A stretch of DNA of 64,000 nt from Nonomuraea roseoviolacea subsp. carminata (GTDB taxonomy: Bacteria > Actinomycetota > Actinomycetes > Streptosporangiales > Streptosporangiaceae), in the NCBI RefSeq assembly GCF_024172185.1, contig NZ_JAMZEC010000001.1, forward strand, positions 4,670,001-4,734,000, given 5' to 3'. Numbering within the stretch: position 1 is the first letter of the stretch; each line of letters opens with the position of its first letter. The position numbers and the translations under genes are program-made. The notes beneath the pieces were generated by a model. That model was not told where the DNA came from, searched no databases, and saw only the letters and a program-made list of their open reading frames with translations. Shown piece after piece: positions 15,734 through 24,317 of the stretch.

Positions 15734-16776
15734 CTCCCCGGCGCCGGATCCTCCTGATCGTCCTGGCCCTGCTCGCGCCGGTCGCGGCCGCCTGCGGGGG
15801 AGGGGCCGCGCGGGAGCCGGGCAAGCTGGTCGTCAGCGTCTTCGGGTACGCCTCCGACCGGGTCGAGCGGGCCGTGGTCGAGCCGTTCGAGCGGATGACC
15901 GGCGTCGACGTGGTCGTGGAGACGGGCGCCAACGCCGACCGGCTGAGCAAGCTGCGCGTCAACAGGAACGCCCCCACCGTGGACGTCGTGCTGATGTCCG
16001 ACTTCTACGCCGCCATGGGCGAGAAGGAAGGACTGTTCGACAAGGTGGACGAGGCCCGCCTGCCCCACCTGGCCGAGGCCCACCCGTTCGCCCGCAACCC
16101 CGGCGGCTACGGCCCCGCCTACACGTACGCGCTGCTCGGCATGACCTACCGCACGGACCGCTTCACCGCGCCGCCCGGCCTGGAGCGGCTCGGCGAGCCG
16201 GCGTACCGGGGGCAGGTCGCCGTCCCCGACCTCGCCATCACCGCCGGGGTGCCGTTCCTGACCACCCTCGCCCGCGCGTACGGCAGCGGGCCGGCCGACG
16301 CCGACGCGGCGTTCCGGGCGCTGGCCCGGCTGAAGCCGGACGTCCTCACCTTCTACAACCGCAGCACCGAGCTGGCCAGCCTGCTCGACCGGGGCGAGGT
16401 CGTGATGGCGCCCTCGCTCGACATCTTCGCCGTCGATCTCGTCGCGCGGGGCCGTCCCGTGGCGTGGGCGCCGCTGGACGCCGGCCGCGTCATCGTCACC
16501 AACCGGGCCGAGCTGGTCAGAGGCAGCGCGCACCGGGCCGACGCCGAGCGGTTCATCGACTACCTCCTCTCGCGCGAGACGCAGGAACGGGCGGCGGCGT
16601 CGTTCAACGACAAACCCGTCAACCGCGCCGCGAAGCTGCCCCCGGTGCTGGCCAGGGTGACGGGGGAGGCCGCCGCCGACCCCATCCGGGCGGGCTTCCG
16701 CCCGCTGGACCTCGACCTCGTCATGCGGAACCTCACCACCTGGAGCCGGCGCTTCGCCCGGGAGATCGCCGGCTAG
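15730..16776 (+). CDS. ABC transporter solute-binding lipoprotein
   Basis: A 348-residue extracellular binding protein (family 1 type). It has a signal sequence RRRILLIVLALLAPVAAAC whose last residues form a lipobox with the lipidated Cys. The mature part begins KLVVSVFGYASDRVERAVVEPF and continues with LMSDFYAAMGEKEGLFDKVD, like iron, polyamine or aminoethylphosphonate binding proteins. The ligand cannot be read from sequence. The linked deaminase and amidohydrolase suggest a nitrogenous compound such as a purine base. The start is the GTG overlapping the ATPase stop. Confidence 0.85.
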   Translation: MTPRRRILLIVLALLAPVAAACGGGAAREPGKLVVSVFGYASDRVERAVVEPFERMTGVDVVVETGANADRLSKLRVNRNAPTVDVVLMSDFYAAMGEKEGLFDKVDEARLPHLAEAHPFARNPGGYGPAYTYALLGMTYRTDRFTAPPGLERLGEPAYRGQVAVPDLAITAGVPFLTTLARAYGSGPADADAAFRALARLKPDVLTFYNRSTELASLLDRGEVVMAPSLDIFAVDLVARGRPVAWAPLDAGRVIVTNRAELVRGSAHRADAERFIDYLLSRETQERAAASFNDKPVNRAAKLPPVLARVTGEAAADPIRAGFRPLDLDLVMRNLTTWSRRFAREIAG

Positions 16777-16876
16777 CCGATCCCGCCGCCGTGGCCGGTG
16801 CGTCACCGCCATGCGGCTTCCCGTCCGCGAGGGCGGGCGCCGCGAGAGCGCCCGCCGTGACCGAAAGTGCGAAACC

Positions 16877-18616
16877 ATGCCACTGCCCCACCGATGCGAC
16901 CTTCTCATCCGTGGCGCCCGCGTCGTCTCCGTGCACACCGGGGAGGCGCGCCCCGCCGACGTGATGATCACCGGTGAGTTCGTCCGCGCGCTGGCCCGTC
17001 CCGGCGCCGCCGTCGAGGCCGGACAGGTGATCGACGGGACCGGGCTGCTCGTCGCCCCCGGCTACGTCGACGCGCACATGCACGTCGAGAGCTCGCTGCT
17101 GGCCCCCGCCGAGTTCGCCCGGGTCACGCTGCCCCGGGGCACCACGACCGTGCTCGCCGACCCCCACGAGATCGTGAACGTCGTGGGCCGGGCCGGCATG
17201 GCCTGGATGATCGAGCAGGGCCGCGCCACCGCCCAGACCATGCTGTGGGCGGTGCCCTCGTGCGTGCCGTCGCTGGACGGCTTCGAGACCACCGGTTTCC
17301 GCCTCACCACCGAGGACATCGCCGAGATGCTCACCTGGGACGACGTGCTCACGCTCGGCGAGGTCATGGACTACCGGGGGGTGGTGGGCGGCGACCCGCG
17401 CACGATGGGGATCGTCCGCGAGGCGCGCCGGTCCGGCGTCCGGCTCGACGGCCACTGCCCCAACCTGTCCGGCGACGACCTCAACGAGTACCTGTGGGCC
17501 GGCATCGACTCCGACCACACCAAGAACAGCGCCGCGGTCGCCGTGGAGAAGGCGGGCCTCGGCATGACGCTGATGCTCCAGGAGAAGAGCCTGAGCCCCG
17601 AGCTGGTGCGCGTGCTCCAGGAGCTGCCGGTCCTGCCCGACTTCTGCCTGGTGACCGACGACATCGCCGCCGACGTGATCATGGACAGGGGGCATCTCGA
17701 CCACATCGCGCGCGTCGCGCTGGAGGCCGGCATGGCGCCGCTGACCGTGCTGCGCTCCCTCAGCCTCCACCCGGCCCGCCGGCTCGGGCTGGACGACCGC
17801 GGGGTCGTCGCCCCGGGCAAGCGCGCCGACCTGGTGCTGCTGCGGAGCATGACCGACTTCACCCCGGTGGCGGTGGTGTGCGGCGGCAAGGTGGTCGGTC
17901 CGGCGGACGCGCCGCCGCGCGCGGCCGCCGCCAACCCGTTCGGGGCGTCGGTCAACCTCGCACCCCTCACGGAGGCGGACCTGGCCTGGCGGGTGGACCT
18001 GCCCGACGGCCGGTACGTCTTCCGCTGCATCCAGGTGAACCCGGAGGACACCTACACGCTGCCGGGCACCGTCACGCTGGCCGTACGGGACGGGGTGGTG
18101 CAGTGGGAGGGCGTCACGGCGCTGCTGGCCGTCTACGAGCGGCACCGGCGCAGCGGGCGGCGCGCGATGGTGCCGGTGACGGGGTTCGAGCTGGGCCGGG
18201 GCGCGGTCGCCACCAGCTACGCCCACGACAGCCACAACATCACGGTCGTCGGCACCGGCGCGCGGCTGATGTGCGACACGGCGAACTGGGTCATCGGCGC
18301 GCACGGCGGCATGTGCGTGCAGCTCGCCGGGCGCGAGCCGGCCCGGCTGCGGCTGCCGGTGGCCGGGGTGATGTCGGACCGGGGCGCGGAGGAGGTCGCG
18401 GACGGGGTGCGCGGCGTGCGGGAGGCGCTGCACGCGTGGGGCTGGCGCCACCGCAACGCGCTCATGAGCGTGGCCACGCTGCCGCTGCCGGTCTCGCCGC
18501 AGATCAAGCTGACCGATCTCGGCCTGGTACGGGTCTCGGACCGTACGTGGGAGCCGGCGGTGGTCTCCCCGGCGCCACCGGAGGCCGGTGACGCCGTGGG
18601 GCGGCCGGGCGCGTGA
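16877..18616 (+). CDS. ade: Adenine deaminase family amidohydrolase
   Basis: A 579-residue metal-dependent amidohydrolase. The N-terminal metal motif VDAHMHVESS is followed by TLPRGTTTVLADPHEIVNV, GEVMDYRGVV and DGHCPNLSGDDLNEYLWAGI. The C-terminal half has SYAHDSHNITVVG and the HGG and PLPVSPQIK-like motifs found in bacterial Ade. It should hydrolyse adenine to hypoxanthine and ammonia, although some family members act on other substrates. The ATG at 16877 is 100 bases after the binding-protein gene. Earlier in-frame codons lack similarity. Its stop overlaps the GTG of the M20 gene, so the two are coupled. Confidence 0.85.
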   Translation: MPLPHRCDLLIRGARVVSVHTGEARPADVMITGEFVRALARPGAAVEAGQVIDGTGLLVAPGYVDAHMHVESSLLAPAEFARVTLPRGTTTVLADPHEIVNVVGRAGMAWMIEQGRATAQTMLWAVPSCVPSLDGFETTGFRLTTEDIAEMLTWDDVLTLGEVMDYRGVVGGDPRTMGIVREARRSGVRLDGHCPNLSGDDLNEYLWAGIDSDHTKNSAAVAVEKAGLGMTLMLQEKSLSPELVRVLQELPVLPDFCLVTDDIAADVIMDRGHLDHIARVALEAGMAPLTVLRSLSLHPARRLGLDDRGVVAPGKRADLVLLRSMTDFTPVAVVCGGKVVGPADAPPRAAAANPFGASVNLAPLTEADLAWRVDLPDGRYVFRCIQVNPEDTYTLPGTVTLAVRDGVVQWEGVTALLAVYERHRRSGRRAMVPVTGFELGRGAVATSYAHDSHNITVVGTGARLMCDTANWVIGAHGGMCVQLAGREPARLRLPVAGVMSDRGAEEVADGVRGVREALHAWGWRHRNALMSVATLPLPVSPQIKLTDLGLVRVSDRTWEPAVVSPAPPEAGDAVGRPGA

Positions 18617-19863
18617 ACGAGCGCGAGCTGGTCGCCCTGCGCAGGGACCTGCACGCCCACCCCGAGCCGGCCTTCCTGGAGATCCGGACCGCCGCCCTGG
18701 TGCTGCGGCGGCTGGCGGGCGTGTGCGACACGCTGCTGACCGGGCGCGAGGCGATGCGCGCCGACGTCGTCGCCGACTACCCCGGCCGGGCCGCCCGCGA
18801 ACGCGCCGCCGCTGCGGCCGTCGCCGCCGGGGCGGACCCGGGCGCCGCCGCCCGGCTGGCCCGTGAGGGCACGGCGATCGTGGCCGACCTGGCCGGGCAC
18901 CGGCCCGGTCCGGTCTGGGGCCTGCGCTTCGACATGGACGCCCTGCCCGTCGCCGAGTCGGCCGAGCCCGGCCATCCGCCGGCCGCGCACGGGTTCCGCT
19001 CGGCCGACGGGGCGATGCACGCCTGCGCCCACGACGCCCACACGGCGATCGGGGTCGCGCTCGCGCACCGCCTGGCCGACCGGCGCTTCCCCGGCCGGGT
19101 CCGGCTGCTGTTCCAGCCGGCGGAGGAGGGCGCGCGGGGGGCCGCGGCGATGATCGCGGCGGGCGCGGCCGAGGGCGTCGAGCGGCTCGTGGGCCTGCAC
19201 CTGGGCAACGACCTGCCCACCGGCGTCGTCGTGGGCGGAGCGCTGGGCCTGCTGGCGACCGTGAAGCTGCGCGCCGCGTTCCACGGCGTCGCCGCGCACG
19301 CCGGCTCGGCGCCGCACCTGGGCCGTGACGCGCTGGCCGCCGCGGCGGTCGCGACGCTGCGCCTGCTCGCGCTGCCGTCCTTCCCCGGGTCGCGGACCCG
19401 GGTCAACGTCGGCACATTGCGCGCCGGCGAGGCGGCCAACGTGGTGCCCGCCGAGGCGGAGCTCACCTGCGAGGTGCGGGCGGACGACGAGGACGTCGCG
19501 GCCGAGCTGGAACGGCGGGCCCGCGTCGCGGTGGCGGGCGCGGCGGCCATGTACGAGGTGGAGGCCGAGGTCGTGCGCACCGGGCGCTCCTGCGCCATGA
19601 CCCCCGACGACGCGCTGGTGGACGCCGTCGTGCGGGCGGCCCTGCGCCGGTGCGGCCCGGGCCGGGTGCGGCGGCACCACACGCTCTCGGCCAGCGACGA
19701 CGTGAGCGTGTGGGCCCGCGAGGTGCGGGGGAGAGGCGGCCTGGCGACGTTCGTCCTGGTGGGCGGGGGCAACCGGGCCCCGCACCACCATCCCCGCTTC
19801 GACGTCGACGAGGACGCGATGACCGTCGCCGTGGACGTGCTGGAGGAGCTGGTCAGGGGCTGA
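18613..19863 (+). CDS. M20D-family amidohydrolase (AbgB/IAA-amino-acid hydrolase-like)
   Basis: A 416-residue peptidase of the M20D subfamily. Metal-binding residues are expected in MHACAHDAHTA, FQPAEEG and HHHPRFDVDE. The dimerisation domain carries HAGSAPHLGRDAL. Such enzymes remove amino acids or acyl groups from amides, for example p-aminobenzoyl-glutamate. It is translationally coupled to the adenine-deaminase gene, so the operon probably imports and degrades an N-acyl or purine-type compound. The true substrate is unknown. Confidence 0.83.
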   Translation: MNERELVALRRDLHAHPEPAFLEIRTAALVLRRLAGVCDTLLTGREAMRADVVADYPGRAARERAAAAAVAAGADPGAAARLAREGTAIVADLAGHRPGPVWGLRFDMDALPVAESAEPGHPPAAHGFRSADGAMHACAHDAHTAIGVALAHRLADRRFPGRVRLLFQPAEEGARGAAAMIAAGAAEGVERLVGLHLGNDLPTGVVVGGALGLLATVKLRAAFHGVAAHAGSAPHLGRDALAAAAVATLRLLALPSFPGSRTRVNVGTLRAGEAANVVPAEAELTCEVRADDEDVAAELERRARVAVAGAAAMYEVEAEVVRTGRSCAMTPDDALVDAVVRAALRRCGPGRVRRHHTLSASDDVSVWAREVRGRGGLATFVLVGGGNRAPHHHPRFDVDEDAMTVAVDVLEELVRG

Positions 19864-19867
19864 CATT

Positions 19868-19893
19868 CCGGTGCTACCGGTTGCCGGGGTATC
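19868..19893. promoter_or_regulatory. Candidate second LacI operator upstream of lacI-family gene
   Basis: The stretch GGTGCTACCGGTTGCC contains the same ACCGGT core (19876-19881) as the 31-bp palindrome upstream of the transporter, with a further CCGGT at 19868-19872. It lies about 90 bases before the LacI gene and could give autoregulation. The dyad is less regular than the first site. Confidence 0.4.
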
Positions 19894-19970
19894 ACCGTCC
19901 GGTCGATCATTCAGACGTCCGAATCACGAGAAATGGCGCCGGGGCCGAGAAAAGCGCGAGGGCGAATGGA

Positions 19971-20996
19971 ATGGGTCACCATAAAAAGGGACAATCGGTA
20001 AGTATTTCCGATGTCGCGCGGGTCGCGGGCGTCGCCAAGTCCACCGTGTCCCGCGCGTTCATCCATCCCACGCTCGTCGCCGCGCCCACCCGCGAGCGCA
20101 TCCGGCGCATCGCCGACGAGATGGGCTTCCGGCCCAGCCGGGTGGCGCGGGCGCTGAGCACCGGGCGCACCGGCCTGGTCGGCCTGGTCGTCCCCACCCT
20201 GTCCAACCCGTTCTTCGGCCCGCTCGTCGCCGCCATGCAGCAGGCGGCCGAGGAGGAGGACCGGCAGATCGTGCTGATGATCTCCGAGCTGTCCGCCGAG
20301 CGCGAGACGCGGATCGTCGAGCGGCTCTCCCGCGAGGTGGACGGACTGATCGTGGCGACGTCCCTGTGCGAGGAGGCGTTCCTGCGCAAGGTGGCCAAGG
20401 AGATCCCGCTCGTCCTGGTGGACCGCAAGGTCGGCCGGCTGGCCTCGGTGCTGATCGACACGCCGAGCGGCGTGGCCGCCATCGCCGACCACCTCATCGG
20501 CATGGGGCACCGGCGGCTGTGCTACGTCAGCGGTCCGCCGGGGTCGTGGGCCGACGCGCCGCGGATCGCCGCCCTGCGCACCCGGGCGGAGCAGAGCGGC
20601 GCCGAGATCGTCGTGGCCGGGCCCATCCCGCCCACGGTGGACGCCGGGATCGAGATCGCGGAGACGGTCGCGGCCGCCGGGGTCACGGCGGTCATCGGCT
20701 ACAACAGCGCGACCGTCCTCGGGCTCCTCCACGGTCTCGGCACCCGGGGCGTGCGGGTGCCGGAGGACGTCAGCGTGGCCAGCGCCGACGACTTCATCCT
20801 GCTCCAGTCGACGAAGCCGGCGGTGACCGTGCTGCACCTGCCGCTGGAGGAGGCGGGGCAGGCGGCCGTGCGCATGCTGGAGCGCCTGCTGCGGGGCGAG
20901 CGGCCGGGCCGGCCGGTCGTGATCGGCCCCCGGCTGGTCATCCGCGAGTCCACCCTGCGGGCCCGGCCCCCTGGTCAACAGGCGGGTCAGTCGTAG
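19971..20996 (+). CDS. LacI-family transcriptional regulator
   Basis: A 341-residue repressor. The N-terminal helix-turn-helix reads VSISDVARVAGVAKSTVSRAFIHP, followed by the hinge RPSRVARALSTGRT and a periplasmic-binding-protein-like sensor domain (GLVVPTLSNPFFGPLV ... TKPAVTVLHLPLEEAG). It is the last gene of the catabolic unit. It most likely represses the ABC-transporter promoter, where a matching palindrome is seen, and responds to the imported substrate or a product. The ATG at 19971 leaves a nine-residue arm (MGHHKKGQS) before the conserved DNA-binding part. Confidence 0.9.
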   Translation: MGHHKKGQSVSISDVARVAGVAKSTVSRAFIHPTLVAAPTRERIRRIADEMGFRPSRVARALSTGRTGLVGLVVPTLSNPFFGPLVAAMQQAAEEEDRQIVLMISELSAERETRIVERLSREVDGLIVATSLCEEAFLRKVAKEIPLVLVDRKVGRLASVLIDTPSGVAAIADHLIGMGHRRLCYVSGPPGSWADAPRIAALRTRAEQSGAEIVVAGPIPPTVDAGIEIAETVAAAGVTAVIGYNSATVLGLLHGLGTRGVRVPEDVSVASADDFILLQSTKPAVTVLHLPLEEAGQAAVRMLERLLRGERPGRPVVIGPRLVIRESTLRARPPGQQAGQS

Positions 20997-21007
20997 CGGA
21001 CGGCGAC

Positions 21008-21331
21008 TCACCCCACCGTCGGCAGGCTTCGGTCGAGGCCGGTGATGCGCAGGAGCCTCGACATGCCCGGGCGAGGAGCGGTCAGGGCGAGGGTGATTCC
21101 CCGCTCCTGGGCGCGGTGCTGGACGCCGACGAGGACGGACAGTCCGGAGGCGTCGCAGAACGTCACCCCCGACAGGTCGAGAACGAGCAGGCTCGTGCTG
21201 TAGCGCAGCGTGCTCAGCAGCTGCCGGCGGAGCGCCTCGCCGCTGAAGATGTCGATGTCGCCGGACAGGCGGACGGTGGTCGGAGCCGACGGGCCGGCCA
21301 CGCCGAGCGTGGCGATGTCGATGACGGTCAT
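21008..21331 (-). CDS. STAS-domain anti-sigma factor antagonist
   Basis: A 107-residue single STAS domain. After MTVIDIATLGV it has VRLSGDIDIFSGEALRRQLL and the phosphorylatable-serine region VLDLSGVTFCDASGLSVLVG. Such proteins bind RsbW-like kinases and release alternative sigma factors. A GGGAGATC ribosome site precedes the ATG at 21331. The nearest RsbW-like ATPase in the window is at 40020-40553, so its true partner is not evident here. Confidence 0.88.
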   Translation of the reverse strand: MTVIDIATLGVAGPSAPTTVRLSGDIDIFSGEALRRQLLSTLRYSTSLLVLDLSGVTFCDASGLSVLVGVQHRAQERGITLALTAPRPGMSRLLRITGLDRSLPTVG

Positions 21332-21450
21332 GAGATCTCCCGATCGGAGAAGAAGACAGGAATGAGACTGGCACCTGCCGGCCGGAGAGCGGCCAGCCGC
21401 CGGAGGGGCGGTGTCAGCACCGCTCGATCCAGCCGGCAGGCGGCGCGTGG

Positions 21451-22038
21451 TCACACCGGAGCGGTCGTGCCCCCGGTGGAGCGGGTGGCTGCGAGGCCGG
21501 TCGTGCTCCCACCCTCGTTCTCCCAGCCGGCAGCGCCGTCCTCCTCCATGGCGTGGCCGTCCGGGGCGTCGGGAAGGCCGGCGACGGCGCGAACGCCGGA
21601 CGGGAGGAAGCCGGTGTCCTGGTCGACGAGTCTGAGCACGGCCTCCGCCTGAGCGTTCGAGGTCTCCGGCGGTATGACCAGCAAGGCGATCCGCTCGCCA
21701 CCGGCGAGGACCAAGGTGATCACTCGCGGGTCACTGCTGCGGAACCAGCCGACCCTGACCTGGCGCCCTCGGGCCGGGATACGGCGCGGGATGTGGTCCC
21801 ACGCGTCCCGGTACACGCCGACCCGCAAGGTGACCCGGTCGAGCCGCTGGTCGACGGCTGCGATGAGGCCGGGCATCTCGGTGGCGGCGTCACGGGAATA
21901 GGGCCACCACGCTCCGTCCACGGTGGCTCGCCGGTCCAGGGCTGGATCGAGGCTGAGCCGGACGGCGGAGGCGATGACGGGAACCGCGGAAGCGACGGCG
22001 CCGAACGGCTTGAGATGGGAAAGAATGGTTGGCGTCAT
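21451..22038 (-). CDS. DUF5994 family protein
   Basis: A 195-residue actinobacterial protein of unknown function. The conserved pattern RLSLDPALDRRATVDGAWWPYSRDAATEMPGLIAAVDQRL, then VGVYRDAWDHIPRR and VRVGWFRSSDPRVITL, identifies the DUF5994 family. The C-terminal 45 residues are low complexity. The start is taken at ATG 22038; a TTG at 22065 would add nine residues. It is upstream of the STAS gene on the same strand, and such proteins are often found near stress-sigma regulators. Confidence 0.78.
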   Translation of the reverse strand: MTPTILSHLKPFGAVASAVPVIASAVRLSLDPALDRRATVDGAWWPYSRDAATEMPGLIAAVDQRLDRVTLRVGVYRDAWDHIPRRIPARGRQVRVGWFRSSDPRVITLVLAGGERIALLVIPPETSNAQAEAVLRLVDQDTGFLPSGVRAVAGLPDAPDGHAMEEDGAAGWENEGGSTTGLAATRSTGGTTAPV

Positions 22039-22231
22039 GGCTGCCTGGCCTGTCGGGCCCCACAAGGAGCCGAGCGGTGTACCGCCGCGGGCGACGCCGA
22101 CCTGAATGCCAACGCACGAAAAGTCCTCGGTGCCTTAATCCTACCTCCTCTGGTCTGAAAAGGAGCTTCTCGCTGCTGATTCGTACGGACCCGGCCGCCT
22201 GAAGCCTTCATCCAGGGGCAGCAGGTGATGT

Positions 22232-23425
22232 GTGCGCATCACTACCAGAGGTGCCGACCTGAAACGCGACAACCCGGCTGGGGAGCGTTTCTCGACGCTT
22301 GTGCCCACCACGCTGGCGAGGATGGCCGCGTGGAGCGCGTGCCTGATCCTCATCGGCATCGTGGCCGACCACGTGCTGGGCTTCGTGGCGACGATGCGCA
22401 TCGTCGCCCTGCCGGTCGCGGTCGCGTTGCTGCTGACCGCACTGCTGTTCCCGCTCACCAGGCGGCTGCGCGCGGCGGGGCTGCGAGCGATCAACGCCAC
22501 CTGGGCCACCATGCTCATCGCCTTCGCCCTGCTGGGCGGGACCGGCTGGATCATCGGGGTGCGGGCCGTCGCCGAGTTCCCGGGCCTGGTCAAGCAGGTG
22601 CAGCAGACGGCCAAGACGGTCGAGGGCTGGCTCTACACCGGTCCGCTGAACCTGGAGCCCAACCAGATCAGCAGGTGGGTCGACGACATCGCCACCATGG
22701 TCACCCAACGGCAGGAGCAGATCACCACGACGGTGCTCGCGGGCACCGTCGTGGTCCTGGAGGTCCTCGCGTCGATCGTCTTGCTGCTCTTCGTCACGTT
22801 CTTCCTGCTCAAGGACGGAGACCGGATCTGGACGTGGTTCCTGCAGGCGTTCGGCAAGGCCGCGCCGCGAGTCGACCGAGCCGGCCGGACCGCCTGGGTC
22901 ACGCTCTCCCACTACGTCCAGGGCACCGTGGCCGTGGCCGCGGTGCACGGCGTCGTCATCGGCATCGTGCTGGCCGTCATGGGTGTCCCGCTCTGGGCGG
23001 CGCTCGCCGTGCTGATCTTCCTGGCCAGCTTCATCCCCATCGTGGGCATCTTCTTCGCCGGCGCCGTGGCGACGCTCGTCACGCTGGGGGCGAAGGGCCC
23101 GATCTACGCGCTGGTCTTCCTCGGCATCCTCCTCATCGAGCAACAACTGGAGAACCATGTCCTGCAGCCGCTGATCGTGGGCCGAGTGCTTCACTTCCAC
23201 CCGCTGGCGATCGTCATCGTGCTCGCCGTCGGCGGGATCCTCGCCGGCATCGCCGGCGCGGTCGTGGCCGTGCCGATCACCGCCATCCTCTACCGGGCGA
23301 TACCCGAACTCTTCAAGGAGGAGCCGCCCGCCCTGCCGCGCGCGCCGGCCGAACCCGCCCGGAAGGACCGCAAGCCGCCCGCGGAACCCGTGAGCGGCGC
23401 GCCTGCGGCCCCTCCCGGGGGCTGA
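22232..23425 (+). CDS. AI-2E family (PerM/YdgG-like) membrane transporter
   Basis: A 397-residue integral membrane protein with about eight hydrophobic segments. It shows the typical AI-2E family order: two N-terminal helix pairs, a soluble middle (residues about 120-165), then LLFVTFFLLKDGDRIW, FLASFIPIVGIFFAGAV and ENHVLQPLIVGRVLHFHPLAIVIVLAVGG. Members export varied small molecules or act as Na+/H+ antiporters, so the substrate is open. The C-terminal tail is Pro/Ala rich and charged. The GTG start at 22232 has a poor ribosome site. An ATG about 30 codons later is an alternative. Confidence 0.85.
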   Translation: MRITTRGADLKRDNPAGERFSTLVPTTLARMAAWSACLILIGIVADHVLGFVATMRIVALPVAVALLLTALLFPLTRRLRAAGLRAINATWATMLIAFALLGGTGWIIGVRAVAEFPGLVKQVQQTAKTVEGWLYTGPLNLEPNQISRWVDDIATMVTQRQEQITTTVLAGTVVVLEVLASIVLLLFVTFFLLKDGDRIWTWFLQAFGKAAPRVDRAGRTAWVTLSHYVQGTVAVAAVHGVVIGIVLAVMGVPLWAALAVLIFLASFIPIVGIFFAGAVATLVTLGAKGPIYALVFLGILLIEQQLENHVLQPLIVGRVLHFHPLAIVIVLAVGGILAGIAGAVVAVPITAILYRAIPELFKEEPPALPRAPAEPARKDRKPPAEPVSGAPAAPPGG

Positions 23426-23530
23426 CCTCGCTCCGGGTCAACGCCGGTGGTGCGAGCGTCACCGTATCCCGGGCACCCCTCCCAGGGGACCTCGGCGCCC
23501 GCGGCAGGCGGGTCATCCGCTGCGCAGTCC

Positions 23531-23708
23531 TCACACCATGGTCTCGAAGGCGTCGTCCCAGTGGCGGCGTGCCTCGTCGGCGTCGCCGAGCGCGCCGCGC
23601 AGGTGGAGGCTGCACAGCCCGTGCGCGAGGGCGTCGAGCCTGACGGCGAGGTCGGCGGGGTCAGCCGGTGCGAAGGCGCCCTCCCGCACGCGGCGCCGCC
23701 GGTCCGAC
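23531..23708 (-). pseudogene. C-terminal remnant of a TetR-family regulator
   Basis: On the minus strand the segment REGAFAPADPADLAVRLDALAHGLCSLHLRGALGDADEARRHWDDAFETMV, followed by a stop at 23531, looks like the last 50-60 residues of a TetR ligand-binding domain. No helix-turn-helix or upstream part is present. The sequence switches at about 23700-23710 to an epimerase remnant on the other strand. It is interpreted as half of a deleted divergent gene pair. Confidence 0.6.
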
Positions 23709-24220
23709 GCGTGCGCGCCACCCTGGGGCGGGCCTCCGACTATTACGGGCCTGGCGGCGTCAACACCGTCATCGGTCCGACCGTCTTCGCCGCCGCCCTG
23801 GCCGGCAAGACCGCCCGCTGGGTCGGTGACCTCGACCAGCCGCACACCGTCGCCTATCTTCCCGACATCGCCGCCGCGCTCGTCACCCTCGGCGAACGCG
23901 CCGAGGCCGACGGGCGCGCCTGGCACCTGCCCGCCGCCGGGCCCGCCGCCGGGCCCGTCACCGGGCGCCGGTTCCTCGACCTCGTACGGGGAGTATCGGG
24001 GGCACACCGAAGACCGCCGGACCGGGTAGGGGAGCGCAGCGCCTCATCGGCCTGTTCAACCCGACCGTGCGCGCAACTCGGCGAGACCTGGTACCAGCGC
24101 GACCGCCCGTTCATCTCGGACGATTCGGCCTTCCGGAACGCGTTCGGGCCGGTCAAAGTCACCCCGCGCGACGAGGGTGTCGCCGCGACCCGCGACTGGT
24201 ACCGGCACAATGCCGCCTGA
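23709..24220 (+). pseudogene. NAD-dependent epimerase/dehydratase remnant, truncated and frameshifted
   Basis: From about 23709 the plus strand encodes RVRATLGRASDYYGPGGVNTVIG ... LPDIAAALVTLGERAEADGRAWHLPAA, the middle and C-terminal part of an extended short-chain dehydrogenase/epimerase. The N-terminal GxxGxxG Rossmann half is missing. The frame is broken near 24000. It reads LIGLFNPTVR in another frame, then returns at about 24062 to QLGETWYQRDRPFISDDSAFRNAFG through a one-base insertion. The reading frame is open overall only by chance, so the gene should be non-functional. Confidence 0.7.
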
Positions 24221-24317
24221 AAGGGGCGGGTACCGCGCCTCCGGTCGGCCGCGCGATTTCCTGGCATGGGGGGTGCGCGCTCGCGGCCCGACGTCCTGAC
24301 CTCGGTCTTCCACGGGG

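Noticed and set aside
13117..16776. ABC transporter as a dedicated aminoethylphosphonate importer linked to the phosphonate operon
   Set aside because: The family type would allow it, but the coupled deaminase and amidohydrolase and the LacI regulator point to another substrate; no phosphonate-degradation gene is with it.
23447..24220. A 257-codon intact open frame as a functional epimerase
   Set aside because: The first 85 codons are antisense to a TetR remnant, the Rossmann motif is missing, and the conserved sequence switches frame twice.
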